The notes below the pieces were generated by a model. The model had not been told where the DNA came from. It saw only the letters and a list, made by a program, of their open reading frames with translations, and searched no databases. The position numbers and the translations under genes were made by a program. Shown in pieces: positions 34,306 through 43,033 of a stretch of DNA of 64,000 nucleotides. The DNA lies in contig NZ_LMSM01000005.1 of the NCBI RefSeq assembly GCF_001428125.1, positions 451,331 through 515,330 of the forward strand. Direction: 5' to 3'. Origin of the DNA: Nocardioides sp. Soil774. GTDB taxonomy: Bacteria; Actinomycetota; Actinomycetes; Propionibacteriales; Nocardioidaceae. The first letter of the stretch is position 1. The number at the start of each line of letters is the position of its first letter.

Positions 34306-35811
34306 ATGGACGCCACCGCGTCACGCGAGCCGTGGGCTGCCGTCCGCGAGACCCACTCCGGCACCGTCGTGCTGCTCGGCGAGCGGGCCTGGAAGGTCAA
34401 GAAGCCCGTCGCGCTCGGCTTCCTCGACTTCACCGAGCCCGAGACCCGCCGGCGGGTGTGCGAGCGCGAGGTGGCGCTCAACCGACGGCTCGCGCCCGAC
34501 GTCTACCTCGGCGTCGGCGGGCTCGTCGACCCCGACGGCACCACGGAGCCCGCCGTGGTCATGAGGCGGATGCCCGAGGACGCCCGGCTCTCCGGGCTGC
34601 TGCGGCGCGGCGTCGACGTACGCGACGAGGTGGACCGGATCGCCCGCGTGCTGGGTGCCTTCCACAGCAGCGCCGCCCGCGGCCCCCACATCGACGTGCA
34701 GGGCAGCCGGATGGCGATCACCGCCCGCTGGGACGCCAGCTTCGCCCAGACCCGTCCCTACGCCGGGACCGCGCTGCCCGGTGTGCTCCTCACCGAGGTG
34801 GAGACCCTCGTGCACGAGTTCCTGGCGGGCCGCGACGACCTGTTCGCCGACCGAGTCCGACGCAGGGCGGTCGTGGACGGGCACGGCGACCTCACGCTCG
34901 ACGACATCTTCTGCCTGCCCGACGGGCCGCGGCTGCTCGACTGCCTGGAGTTCGACGACGCCCTGCGCCACCTCGACCGGCTCGACGACGTGGCCTTCCT
35001 GGCGATGGGGCTCGAGGACGCCGGCGCCCCGGGCCTCGCCGCGCAGCTCGTGGAGACCTGGGCCGACCTCGTCGGCGACACAGCTCCTCCGGCGCTCGTG
35101 CACCACTTCATCGCCTACCGCGCCTTCGTGCGCGCCAAGGTCGGCTGCCTCAGCGGGGCCCAGCTCGACCGCCCCCCTCCCGAGCGGGTCACGGCGTACG
35201 CCGAGATGGCGCGCGACCACCTGCTCACCGGCGCCGTCGCCCTGGTGCTCGTGGGCGGCCCGCCCGGGGTCGGCAAGACGACGCTGGCCCACGACCTGGC
35301 CGACCGTCTCGGCATGGTCGTGCTCAGCAGCGACCGGCTCCGCAAGGAGGCCGCGGGGCTCGACCCCGAGGCGGGCGCCGCGGCCGGCTTCGGAGCCGGC
35401 ATCTACAGCCCCGAGCGCACGCGCGCGACGTACGCCGACATGCTGCGCCGCGCCGAGCTGCTCCTGCGACGCGGGGAGTCGGTGGTGCTGGACGCGTCCT
35501 GGACCGACGCGGCCGAGCGCGAGCTCGCCGTCGACCTCGCGGCCGGCGCCCACGCCCGGCTGGTGCAGCTGCGCTGCGAGCTGGGCGCGGAGGCCGCCGC
35601 CGAGCGGATCCGGGGGCGCGCCGGCATCTCCGACGCCGACGAGGAGGTGGCCCGGAGGTTGCGGCGGCGCGAGGCACCGTGGCCGGGCAGCACGGCGGTC
35701 GACATGCGCCGCTCCCCCGCCGACTGCGCGGACCGGGCGTGCGCCGAGGTGCGCCCCGGTGCCCGTCGGGCGCCGCTGCTGCGGCGGCGTCCGCGGCTGG
35801 AGCCCGACTGA
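34306..35811 (+). CDS. APH-like kinase fused to an AAA_33 P-loop kinase (Rv2004c-like)
   Basis: The 501-residue fusion has an aminoglycoside-phosphotransferase-like N-terminal domain (AWKVKKPVALGFLDF, VVDGHGDLTLDDIF) and a C-terminal P-loop kinase with Walker A GGPPGVGKTTLA near residues 317-328 and an AAA_33-type lid. The same architecture is found in M. tuberculosis Rv2004c, a member of the DosR regulon. The substrate is unknown. It opens the dormancy-type region and has a DosR-like site in front. Confidence 0.88.
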   Translation: MDATASREPWAAVRETHSGTVVLLGERAWKVKKPVALGFLDFTEPETRRRVCEREVALNRRLAPDVYLGVGGLVDPDGTTEPAVVMRRMPEDARLSGLLRRGVDVRDEVDRIARVLGAFHSSAARGPHIDVQGSRMAITARWDASFAQTRPYAGTALPGVLLTEVETLVHEFLAGRDDLFADRVRRRAVVDGHGDLTLDDIFCLPDGPRLLDCLEFDDALRHLDRLDDVAFLAMGLEDAGAPGLAAQLVETWADLVGDTAPPALVHHFIAYRAFVRAKVGCLSGAQLDRPPPERVTAYAEMARDHLLTGAVALVLVGGPPGVGKTTLAHDLADRLGMVVLSSDRLRKEAAGLDPEAGAAAGFGAGIYSPERTRATYADMLRRAELLLRRGESVVLDASWTDAAERELAVDLAAGAHARLVQLRCELGAEAAAERIRGRAGISDADEEVARRLRRREAPWPGSTAVDMRRSPADCADRACAEVRPGARRAPLLRRRPRLEPD

Positions 35812-35857
35812 GCCGGGACTCCCCTCGTTGTCGCTGCTTCGGGAGACGCAGGCCCGT

Positions 35858-35871
35858 GGGACCAACGTCCC
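35858..35871. promoter_or_regulatory. DosR-box core palindrome (perfect)
   Basis: GGGACCAACGTCCC is an exact GGGAC-N4-GTCCC palindrome, matching the core of the known DosR box of mycobacteria. It is 87-100 bases upstream of the DUF1876 gene, the first gene of a stress operon, in a 146-base intergenic stretch. Confidence 0.65.
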
Positions 35872-35957
35872 GGGCACGTGGGCCGTCCGACCGCTGCCCG
35901 CAGCGCCGCGGAGCCGCAGCATGGGAGCAGGGACAACCCGGCCCCCAGGAGGACGCC

Positions 35958-36251
35958 ATGCACACCCGGACGTGGCACGTGACCATCAACCTGTTCGAGG
36001 ACGACGGGCGCACCCGGGCCCGCGCCGTCCTGCACACCGACGCGGGTCCCGAGCGCCACCACGACGCCTCGGCCCGCAAGCACCCGACCGACCGCGAGGT
36101 CCCGGAGATCGGAGACGAGCTGGCAGTCTCCCGCGCCCTGGCTGGCCTGGCGCACGAGCTGCTGGACGCCGCCATCGATGACATCGCCGCCAACGACCCG
36201 ACCGACGCCACCAGCACCGGGGTGGCGGCCGGCTGGTCCGAACCCTCCTGA
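35958..36251 (+). CDS. DUF1876 protein (Rv1738 family)
   Basis: The 97-residue protein has the family pattern WHVTINLFEDDGRTRARAVL, HHDASARKHPTDREVPEIGD and DELAVSRALAGLAHELLDAA. M. tuberculosis Rv1738, a DUF1876 member, is DosR-induced and structurally resembles ribosome hibernation factors. CAGGAGG precedes the ATG. It is five bases upstream of the stress-protein gene. Confidence 0.9.
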   Translation: MHTRTWHVTINLFEDDGRTRARAVLHTDAGPERHHDASARKHPTDREVPEIGDELAVSRALAGLAHELLDAAIDDIAANDPTDATSTGVAAGWSEPS

Positions 36252-36256
36252 CGGCC

Positions 36257-37132
36257 ATGCCCCGGCCGTGGGACCCCGAGCACCTGCGAGGTGCGGTCGC
36301 CGTCGCCGTCGACGGGTCCGCGCACGCGCGACGTGCCGTGCGGTGGGCCGCGGACCAGGCCGCCCTCGAGCACCGGCGGCTCACCGTGCTGGCCGTCGCG
36401 GTCACCGGTGACGAGGCGACCACCGCGCCGGACGCCGCCGCCGAGGCGGTCGAGGCCGCGCGTGCGCTGCACCCCGAGGGGCCGGTCGTCTCGCTGGTCG
36501 GGGTCGGCGACCCCCGCCAGCTGCTCGTCGACGCCAGCGCCCACGCGCACATGGTGGTGCTCGGCTCGCGCGGGCGTGGACCGCTCAGCAGCATGCTCCT
36601 CGGCTCCGTCAGCGCGGCAGTCAGCGCCCACGCGGCCTGCCCCGTCGTGGTGTGCCGCCCCCTGCAGGACGTCGAGCGCCGCGGCGGCGTGGTGGTCGGC
36701 GCGGACGGCACCCCGGAGTCGCTGCCGGTCGTCGAGTTCGCCTACCGCCAGGCCTTCCTGCGCGGCGAGCCGCTGACGGTGCTGCACTCCGTCTACGACG
36801 CGGTCGCCGTCGCGGCGCGTGCCCGCAGCACGGACGACGCGGAGCCCGACGTCCCGGGGCTCGAGCAGCTCCACGCGGCCCTGGCCGAGTCGGTGGCCGG
36901 GCTCTCGGAGGACTACCCCGGCGTGCCGGTGACCCTCACCGTGCGCCAGGGGCTGGCCGACCAGGCCCTCGACCCACGCCACGGCGGGTGGGAGCTGATC
37001 GTGGTGGGCCGCCACCCGATGACCTCGCTCGACCGCGTGCTGACCGGGTCGGTCGCGACCGCGGTGCTCGAGCGCGCGGACGCACCCGTGGCGGTGGTCC
37101 CCGAGCCCCGCCCGCGTCGTACGACGCCCTGA
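36257..37132 (+). CDS. Universal stress protein, tandem UspA domains
   Basis: The 291-residue protein has two UspA domains (about 10-140 and 150-285). The first has the ATP-binding loop VLGSRGRGPLSSMLLGSVS, the second VVGRHPMTSLDRVLTGSVAT. Tandem UspA proteins such as Rv2005c and Rv1996 are core DosR-regulon members. It is followed by a TGATG overlap with the PRC-domain gene. Confidence 0.92.
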   Translation: MPRPWDPEHLRGAVAVAVDGSAHARRAVRWAADQAALEHRRLTVLAVAVTGDEATTAPDAAAEAVEAARALHPEGPVVSLVGVGDPRQLLVDASAHAHMVVLGSRGRGPLSSMLLGSVSAAVSAHAACPVVVCRPLQDVERRGGVVVGADGTPESLPVVEFAYRQAFLRGEPLTVLHSVYDAVAVAARARSTDDAEPDVPGLEQLHAALAESVAGLSEDYPGVPVTLTVRQGLADQALDPRHGGWELIVVGRHPMTSLDRVLTGSVATAVLERADAPVAVVPEPRPRRTTP

Positions 37133-37980
37133 TGGGGCCCGGACGCGCCCCCGGACCGGCGGGGGCCGACCTGCTGCTCACGGACGAGGTCGGGCGACGT
37201 GTCGCGACCGCGGGCGGTGACCGGTCCGGCCGCGTCACGGACCTGACCGTGCGCCTGAGGCCCGACCGGCCCCCGGTGCTGCGGGTGCTGGTCCGCGCCG
37301 GTGACGTCACGGCACTCGTGCCGCGCGACGTGGTCGAGCAGGACCGCCCGCTCGACCTGGCGGCCTGGGGCGTCGACGCCCACCACCTCCCGCTCGCGCG
37401 CGACGAGCTGCTGCTGGCGCGCGACGTGCTGGACACGCAGGTCGTCGACCTCCGGGGCCGGCGCCTGTCCCGGGTCTCCGACGTCCTCCTGCGCCGCGAC
37501 GCCGGCGGCGGTCTCGAGGTCGTCGGCGTGGACCTCGGCACGGCGGGCCTGCTGCGTCGCCTCGGCCTCGGCTTCGTCGGCCGCGGCGTGCTCGCCCTGG
37601 AGTGGCAGCACCTGCATCTCACCTCGCCGCGGGGGCACCTGGTGCAGCTCGACGCCGACGCCGCGCCGTTCCGCCGCCTGGACCCGCGCGGCCTGGCCGA
37701 GCTCCTCACCCGGCTGAGCACGCCGCGTGCGCTCGACGTGGTCCGTGCCGTGGAGCCGGCGCACGCGGCGGCCGCGCTGCACCAGAGCCACCCGCGCACC
37801 GGCCGTCGCATCGTGGCGGGCCTGTCGCACGCCGAGCAGGAGGGACTGGTCGTCGAGGCGGCCGACGAGCACGCGCGGACCGTACGCCGACTGGGCCGGG
37901 GCGGCTCCCCCGTGGCCCGCCGCCGCTTCCGCCGCACCGAGGGCTGGCGCCTGCACCGGCCGCCCGGAGGCGGCCGATGA
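37132..37980 (+). CDS. PRC-barrel plus MgtE_N-like domain protein
   Basis: The 282-residue protein begins with a PRC-barrel-like domain pair (DVLDTQVVDLRGRRLSRVSD near residues 98-117) and ends with an MgtE intracellular-N-like helical superhelix (LDPRGLAELLTRLSTPRALD, IVAGLSHAEQEGLVVEAADE). In MgtE this region is the magnesium sensor; the CBS pair and membrane channel of MgtE are absent here. It overlaps the transporter gene by four bases, so it is likely a cytoplasmic metal sensor of that transporter (inference). Confidence 0.8.
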   Translation: MGPGRAPGPAGADLLLTDEVGRRVATAGGDRSGRVTDLTVRLRPDRPPVLRVLVRAGDVTALVPRDVVEQDRPLDLAAWGVDAHHLPLARDELLLARDVLDTQVVDLRGRRLSRVSDVLLRRDAGGGLEVVGVDLGTAGLLRRLGLGFVGRGVLALEWQHLHLTSPRGHLVQLDADAAPFRRLDPRGLAELLTRLSTPRALDVVRAVEPAHAAAALHQSHPRTGRRIVAGLSHAEQEGLVVEAADEHARTVRRLGRGGSPVARRRFRRTEGWRLHRPPGGGR

Positions 37981-39227
37981 CCACCCAGGAGGCCCCCGCA
38001 CGCACCGGGCGGCGGACCCGGGTGGCCACGCTGGTGGCCGTCGTCGGGCCGGGGCTGCTCGCCGGGCTGTCGGACGACGACCCCGCGGGCATCACGACGT
38101 ACAGCGTCCTGGGGGCCGACCACGGCTACCAGCTGCTGTGGGTGCTCCTGCTGTCCACGATCGCCCTCGTGCTCTTCCACGACCTCGCCGCGCGGATGGG
38201 CGTCGCCACCGGCCAGGGACTGATGGGCCTGGTGCGCGACCGCTACGGGGTGCGCACCGGCGCGGCCGCGCTGCTGCTGCTCCTGGTCGCCAACGTCGGC
38301 ACCGCGTGCGCCGAGCTCGCCGGGGTGGCGGCCGGGGGCGAGCTCTTCGGCGTCCCGCGCCAGGTCTCGGTGCCGGCGGCCGCGGTGCTGGTGTGCGTGC
38401 TGGTGCTGCGCGGGCGCTTCCACCGCGTGGAGCACCTCTTCATGGCCCTCGCCGCAGTCTTCGTCGCCTACGTCGTCGCAGGCCTCGCGGTCGGTCCCGA
38501 CTGGGGTGGTGCCGCGAGGGGGCTGCTCGTGCCGTCGACTCCGCTCGACCGGGAGTCACTCACGGTGCTCGTGGCCGTCGTCGGCACGACCCTGGCGCCG
38601 TGGGGCCTCAGTTTCATCCAGTCCTACGCAGTGGACAAGAAGCTCACCACCGCCGACCTGTCCTACGAGCGCGTGGACGTGGTGACCGGGTCGGTGCTGA
38701 CCGGCGTCATCGGGTTCTTCGTGGTGGTGACGTGCGCGGAGACCCTGCACGTGACCGGGGTGCGGATCGAGTCGGCCGCCGACGCCGCTGCCGCGCTGGA
38801 GCCCCTGGCCGGACGGTTCGCCGGCACGGTGTTCGGCGTCGGCCTGGTCGGCGCGGCGCTGCTCGCGGCGGCCGTCCTGCCGCTCTCGACGGCCTACAGC
38901 GTCGCCGAGTTCACCGGCCACGAGGGCGCCCTCGACGACGGCTTCCGGCGGGCCCCGCTGTTCTACTCCACCTTCATCGGCGTCACCGCGGTCGCCGCGG
39001 CGGTGGTGCTCGTCCCCGGCATGCCGCTGGTGCCCGTGCTGGTGCTGACCCAGGTGCTCAACGCGGTCCTGCTGCTGCCGCTGCTGGTGCTCATGCACCG
39101 CCTCTCGGGCGACCCGGAGGTGATGGGGACGGCGGTCTCGTCACGCGCCGGCCGGGTCGCCCGGCTCGCCGTGATCGCCTTCGTCACCGCCTGCGTGGTC
39201 GCGCTGCTGGTGCTGACGGTGCTGTGA
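37977..39227 (+). CDS. NRAMP-family divalent metal transporter with non-canonical metal site
   Basis: The 416-residue protein has about eleven membrane segments. The TM1 metal motif is DDDPAGITTYS (33-43) instead of the usual DPGN, and TM6 has LAPWGLSF (206-213) in place of the canonical MPH, so the Met ligand selective for Mn/Fe is missing. Together with the MgtE_N-like partner this suggests magnesium or another hard cation; that is inferred. It ends 22 bases from a converging stress-protein gene. Confidence 0.88.
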   Translation: MTTQEAPARTGRRTRVATLVAVVGPGLLAGLSDDDPAGITTYSVLGADHGYQLLWVLLLSTIALVLFHDLAARMGVATGQGLMGLVRDRYGVRTGAAALLLLLVANVGTACAELAGVAAGGELFGVPRQVSVPAAAVLVCVLVLRGRFHRVEHLFMALAAVFVAYVVAGLAVGPDWGGAARGLLVPSTPLDRESLTVLVAVVGTTLAPWGLSFIQSYAVDKKLTTADLSYERVDVVTGSVLTGVIGFFVVVTCAETLHVTGVRIESAADAAAALEPLAGRFAGTVFGVGLVGAALLAAAVLPLSTAYSVAEFTGHEGALDDGFRRAPLFYSTFIGVTAVAAAVVLVPGMPLVPVLVLTQVLNAVLLLPLLVLMHRLSGDPEVMGTAVSSRAGRVARLAVIAFVTACVVALLVLTVL

Positions 39228-39249
39228 CATCACCGGCGTGTCCGGAGGG

Positions 39250-40128
39250 TCACCGCGGCTCCGGCACCACCGCGACCAGCCCCGGCGCCCGCTCCACCAC
39301 GCTCGTGGTGACGTCGAGGTCGAGCAGGTCGAGCACCGAGCGCCGCGCGTGGGCGCCGAGCACGACCACGTCGGCCCCGGCGGCCGCCCGCACCAGCGCG
39401 TCGTCGGCCAGGCCGCGCTCGAGCCACACCGACACCTCGAGCGCCGGGTGGTGGTGGCGCAGGCGCGCGGCCAGCTCGTCGAGCCGGGCGCGGACGTCCT
39501 TGTGGGCCGGGTCGTCGGCCGCCACGGGGCCGGGCGGCAGGCCGTCGAAGACCGTGCGCACCACTGTGAGCGGCAGGCGCCGCAGCGCCGCCAGGTGGCA
39601 CGCCCACGCCACCGCCGCCTCCGAGTGCGGCAGCCCGTCGGTCGCCACCAGGACGCCCGGACCGTCGGGGTCCTCCGCCCCGGTGCCGGCGCCGGGGCGG
39701 CGTACGACGACGGGGCAGCGCGCGTGCTGGCTCAGCGCGGTGCCGACGGATCCGAGCAGCAGGCTGGCGACCGGCCCGCGACCGCGGGAGCCCACGACCA
39801 GCAGGTGCGCGCGCCGGGAGGCCTCCAGCAGCGCGCGGCGCGGGTCGTCCATGACGAGGTCGGAGCGCAGGTCGCGGACCTGGTGCGCCGCGGCACGGGC
39901 GTGGGCACGCTGCAGCACGCTGCGCCCCTCGGCGTGCATCACCGCCGAGATGGTGCCCGAGTCGATGTCGGGGCTGGTGAGCCCGCCGAGCGTGCTCACG
40001 TGCACGAGGGTGAGCGGACGGTCCTCGAGGCGCGCCTGGTCGGCCGCCCAGTCGAGGGCACCCAGGCTGGAGGCGGAGCCGTCGACGCCGACCACGACGG
40101 CGCCGTCCACCTTGTTCGTCAGTCCCAC
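39250..40128 (-). CDS. Universal stress protein, tandem UspA domains
   Basis: The 292-residue protein has two UspA domains; ATP-loop-like segments are VVGSRGRGPVASLLLGSVGT and VLGAHARRSVLDLLDLDVTT. The GTG start has GAGGGG eight bases upstream. It is downstream of the small membrane protein gene (12 bases), so the two form an operon read from the palindrome-rich region at 40.8 kb. Confidence 0.9.
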   Translation of the reverse strand: MGLTNKVDGAVVVGVDGSASSLGALDWAADQARLEDRPLTLVHVSTLGGLTSPDIDSGTISAVMHAEGRSVLQRAHARAAAHQVRDLRSDLVMDDPRRALLEASRRAHLLVVGSRGRGPVASLLLGSVGTALSQHARCPVVVRRPGAGTGAEDPDGPGVLVATDGLPHSEAAVAWACHLAALRRLPLTVVRTVFDGLPPGPVAADDPAHKDVRARLDELAARLRHHHPALEVSVWLERGLADDALVRAAAGADVVVLGAHARRSVLDLLDLDVTTSVVERAPGLVAVVPEPR

Positions 40129-40140
40129 GTCATCAGCCCC

Positions 40141-40719
40141 TCAGCGATCGCGGAGACGACGCCGGTCGAGGGGACCCTCCGGCACGGCCGTGACGACCCA
40201 CTCGGCGAAGTACGCCGGGTCGCGACGCTGCAGCTCGTCGAGCAGCTGGCGCCGCTCCTCGACCAGCACCAGCCGCCGCGCGACGGGGGTGGTGGAGCGC
40301 CGCACCTCGGCGGTCGTCCACTCCCAGCGCCGCAGCAGGTCACGCCGGACCATGACCTCCGGGGGGCCGGTCGAGCGGCGCGACGACCACGCGAAGACCC
40401 AGCGCCAGCCCAGGCCGATCGCCGGCGGCGACACCAGCACCAGCACCGTGCCGGCCAGCAGCCCGAGGGCACCCGCGGTCGCGGCGAGGCCGTCGGCGGC
40501 GACCGCGGCCAGTGCCGTCCACACGGCTGCGCGCCGCGTCCACGTCCAGCGGTCGGGCCGCTCCTCGGCGATCGAGAAGCCGAGCAGCGCACCGAACACC
40601 GCCACGACCGGGGCCATCAGCGCCAGGCGCGCCAGGCCGCCGGTGGCGACGTCGTAGACCAGGGCGGTGGCCGTGGCGACCACGGCCACCACGCCCCACA
40701 CGAAGCGGTAGATCTCCAC
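40141..40719 (-). CDS. Membrane protein of unknown function
   Basis: The 192-residue protein has three to four hydrophobic segments (FVWGVVAVVATATALVYDVA, LARLALMAPVVAVFGALLGF, AAVWTALAAVAADGLAATAG, ALGLLAGTVLVLVS) followed by a charged cytosolic tail (about 60 residues). No family is recognised. The GTG at 40719 has GGGAGG upstream; a longer frame is open but lacks a site. It is divergent from the aldolase gene. Confidence 0.75.
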   Translation of the reverse strand: MEIYRFVWGVVAVVATATALVYDVATGGLARLALMAPVVAVFGALLGFSIAEERPDRWTWTRRAAVWTALAAVAADGLAATAGALGLLAGTVLVLVSPPAIGLGWRWVFAWSSRRSTGPPEVMVRRDLLRRWEWTTAEVRRSTTPVARRLVLVEERRQLLDELQRRDPAYFAEWVVTAVPEGPLDRRRLRDR

Positions 40720-40810
40720 GGGGGCCTCCCGGTGCCGGGCCGGGACCGGACGCCCGATCCCTCTGGGCTCCACGGTGCGCGTGCGGGCGACGCCTCCCCA
40801 GAGTCCATCG

Positions 40811-40858
40811 ACCGGGACCCGGGGGCCCGAGGTCCCGGTCTCACGGGACCCACGGCCG
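40811..40858. promoter_or_regulatory. Palindrome cluster with a DosR-box-like site in a divergent promoter region
   Basis: GGGCCCGAGGTCCC (40823-40836) fits GGGAC-N4-GTCCC with one mismatch. It is enclosed in ACCGGGACC (40811-40819) and GGTCCCGGT (40831-40839), which form a perfect nine-base inverted repeat. A further GGGACCCACGGCCG (40845-40858, two mismatches) lies 64-77 bases upstream of the aldolase. The region could control both the aldolase and the membrane-protein/Usp operon. Confidence 0.45.
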
Positions 40859-40921
40859 TGTCGGGGCGCGTCGCCGCGACCGCATGCTGGGGAGGATCCA
40901 GCCACACCACAGGAGGCGGTC

Positions 40922-41947
40922 ATGTCGTTGCACGCCACAGCTGCGGCGCTGGTCGCGCCGGGCAAGGGGATCCTGGCCGCCGACGAGAGCCACCCCACGA
41001 TGGCCAAGCGGCTGGCGCGCATCGGTGTGGAGTCGAGCGAGCGGGTGCGCCGGGACTACCGCGAGCTGTTGCTGGCGACGCCGCGGCTCTCGGAGCACGT
41101 CAGCGGCGTCATCCTCTTCGACGAGACGATCCGGCAGACGCGCAGCTCGGGCATGCCCTTCGCGCAGGGCCTGCTGCGCGCCGGCATCATCCCCGGCATC
41201 AAGGTCGACGCCGGCCTCGCCCCGCTCCCCCGCTTCCCCGACGAGAGCGTCGCCCAGGGCCTCGACGGCCTGTCCGACCGGCTCGCGGAGTACGCCGCCC
41301 TCGGCGCGCGATTCGCCAAGTGGCGCGCGGTCATCCGCATCGGCGCGGGCCGGCCCTCGTCGACCTGCATCGCGGCCAACGCTCACGCGCTGGCGCGCTA
41401 TGCCGCGGCCGCCCAGGAGCAGGGCCTGGTGCCGGTCGTGGAGCCCGAGGTGCTCATGGACGGCGACCACTCCCTGGAGCGGTGCGCGCTCGTCACTGCG
41501 GCGGTGCTGCGCGCCGTCTACGACCAGCTCGCCCGCCACCGCGTCGACCTCGGGGGCACCCTGCTGAAGCCCAACATGGTCCTGCCCGGCACGGACTCGG
41601 GCCAGGTCGTCGGTGACGACGAGGTCGCCGCCGCGACGCTCGCCGTGCTGCGCGACACCGTGCCCGCGTCGGTGCCGGGCCTGGTGTTCCTCTCCGGGGG
41701 CCAGAGCGCGGAGGAGGCGACCGCGCGCCTCGACGCGCTCAACAGGAGCGGCCACCAGCCGTGGCAGCTCAGCTTCTCGTTCGGTCGCGCGCTCCAGGCG
41801 CCGGTCCTCGATGCCTGGGGCGGGCACCACGACCACCGCGACGCCGCCCAGGCAGCGCTGCTGCACCGCGCACGGATGAACGGGCTGGCCCGCCGCGGTC
41901 GCTGGTCGGCCGCGCTGGAGCCCTCACCCCCGCCGCTGGTCGCGTGA
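40922..41947 (+). CDS. Fructose-bisphosphate aldolase, class I
   Basis: The 341-residue enzyme has the Schiff-base lysine K216 in TLLKPNMVLPGT, the class I motifs GILAADES and VEPEVLMDGDH and SFSFGRALQAPVLDAW. It cleaves fructose 1,6-bisphosphate. Class I (metal-free) aldolase next to stress genes may serve when divalent metals or redox state limit class II enzymes; that interpretation is inferred. The ATG has AGGAGG upstream. It converges on the DevR-like gene with four bases between. Confidence 0.93.
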   Translation: MSLHATAAALVAPGKGILAADESHPTMAKRLARIGVESSERVRRDYRELLLATPRLSEHVSGVILFDETIRQTRSSGMPFAQGLLRAGIIPGIKVDAGLAPLPRFPDESVAQGLDGLSDRLAEYAALGARFAKWRAVIRIGAGRPSSTCIAANAHALARYAAAAQEQGLVPVVEPEVLMDGDHSLERCALVTAAVLRAVYDQLARHRVDLGGTLLKPNMVLPGTDSGQVVGDDEVAAATLAVLRDTVPASVPGLVFLSGGQSAEEATARLDALNRSGHQPWQLSFSFGRALQAPVLDAWGGHHDHRDAAQAALLHRARMNGLARRGRWSAALEPSPPPLVA

Positions 41948-41951
41948 GGGG

Positions 41952-42674
41952 TCAGCTCGACTTCCACCCGTCGTCGCGTCCGCTGTCGTAGCCCCGGGCT
42001 CCCTGGTGCGCCTGGGGCCGCCGTGCGGCCAGCACCGCCGCCTGGGTGCGGCTCTCCACGCCCAGCTTGCCCAGCAGGATGGACACGTAGTTCTTCACCG
42101 TCTTCTCCGCCAGCACGAGCCGCTCCGCGATCTGCCGGTTGGTCATGCCCTCACCGACCAGGCCCAGGATCTGCTCCTCCTTGGGCGTCAGGTGCTTGGT
42201 GAGGGGGTCCTGGCGGGGACCGTTGCGCAGCCGGGCGAGCACGCGCGCGGTCACCGCCGGGTCGAGCATCGACTGGCCCGCGGCGACCCGGCGCACGGCC
42301 GCGACCAGGTCGCTGCCGCTCACCTGCTTGAGCACGTAGCCCGAGGCGCCCGCCATGATCGCGGCGAACAGCGCGTCGTCGTCGTCATAGCTGGTCAGGA
42401 CGATCACGGCGATGCCCGGGTCGATCGAGCGGACCTCGCGACACACCTCGATCCCCGAGCCGTCGGGCAGCCGGCTGTCGAGGACCGCCACCGTCGGACG
42501 CAGGGCGGGGATCCGGGCGACCGCCTCCGCGGCCAGCGCCGCCTCGCCGACGACCTCGATGTCGTCCTCGCTCTCCAGCAGCGTCCGGATGCCCCGACGG
42601 ACCAGCTCGTGGTCGTCGAGGAGGAAGACCGTGACCGGCTCCTCGTCGGGGGCGTGCGGATCGGCGTCCGACAT
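41952..42674 (-). CDS. DevR/DosR-like NarL-family response regulator (intact copy)
   Basis: The 240-residue protein aligns closely with mycobacterial DevR: FLLDDHELVRRGIRTLL, phospho-accepting D66 in VAVLDSRLPDG, GYVLKQV, then the LuxR HTH LTPKEEQILGLVGEGMTNRQ and [22 protein letters not shown]-terminal extension of about 25 residues is not in DevR. It probably binds the DosR-like boxes in this window; the sensor kinase at 55935-57569 is the likely partner. Confidence 0.92.
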   Translation of the reverse strand: MSDADPHAPDEEPVTVFLLDDHELVRRGIRTLLESEDDIEVVGEAALAAEAVARIPALRPTVAVLDSRLPDGSGIEVCREVRSIDPGIAVIVLTSYDDDDALFAAIMAGASGYVLKQVSGSDLVAAVRRVAAGQSMLDPAVTARVLARLRNGPRQDPLTKHLTPKEEQILGLVGEGMTNRQIAERLVLAEKTVKNYVSILLGKLGVESRTQAAVLAARRPQAHQGARGYDSGRDDGWKSS

Positions 42675-43033
42675 ACCCCGACCATAGGCCTGATCCGGGC
42701 CGATGGCACCGGGCTTTCCCTACTGGTCTGCCCGGGCCGAACGGCCCCCCTCGCCGACGACGGCGATCAGGTGCGCCACGCGCAGGGCGGTGCGGGCGCG
42801 CCAGCGCGACCAGACCTGCGCGTCGGACGGGCTCCGGGACGGGTGGTGTGCGGTGGTGCTGAGCACGTGCGGACCTCCGGTGACGACGACGTGTGCCGTC
42901 CAGCACGCTAGGCGGCGCCACCGACACAGGTCAGAGCCCAACGTCACGAGCCGTCCCGACGCTGCCCGGGCCGAGCCGGGCCCCGGGACGTAGTGCTCTG
43001 GCGACCGGACCGCGCGGTGGGGACGCTCGAAAG
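42675..43033. other. 359-base region between the DevR-like gene and the HAD-GH65 gene
   Basis: The stretch holds one possible small gene (42720-42866, listed separately) and GGGACGTAGTGCTC (42987-43000), only a half-match to a DosR box. I see no clear promoter pair, hairpin terminator or RNA gene. Confidence 0.4.
42720..42866 (-). CDS. Possible small protein, 48 residues
   Basis: A GTG with GGAGG seven bases upstream opens a 48-codon frame with a basic stretch (DAQVWSRWRARTALRVAHLI). The frame ends 45 bases before the DevR-like gene on the same strand. No family is recognised; the ribosome-binding site is the only positive evidence. Confidence 0.3.
   Translation of the reverse strand: MLSTTAHHPSRSPSDAQVWSRWRARTALRVAHLIAVVGEGGRSARADQ

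Noticed and set aside
42987..43000. GGGACGTAGTGCTC before the HAD-GH65 gene as a DosR box
   Set aside because: The second half has three mismatches to GTCCC, so it cannot be separated from background.
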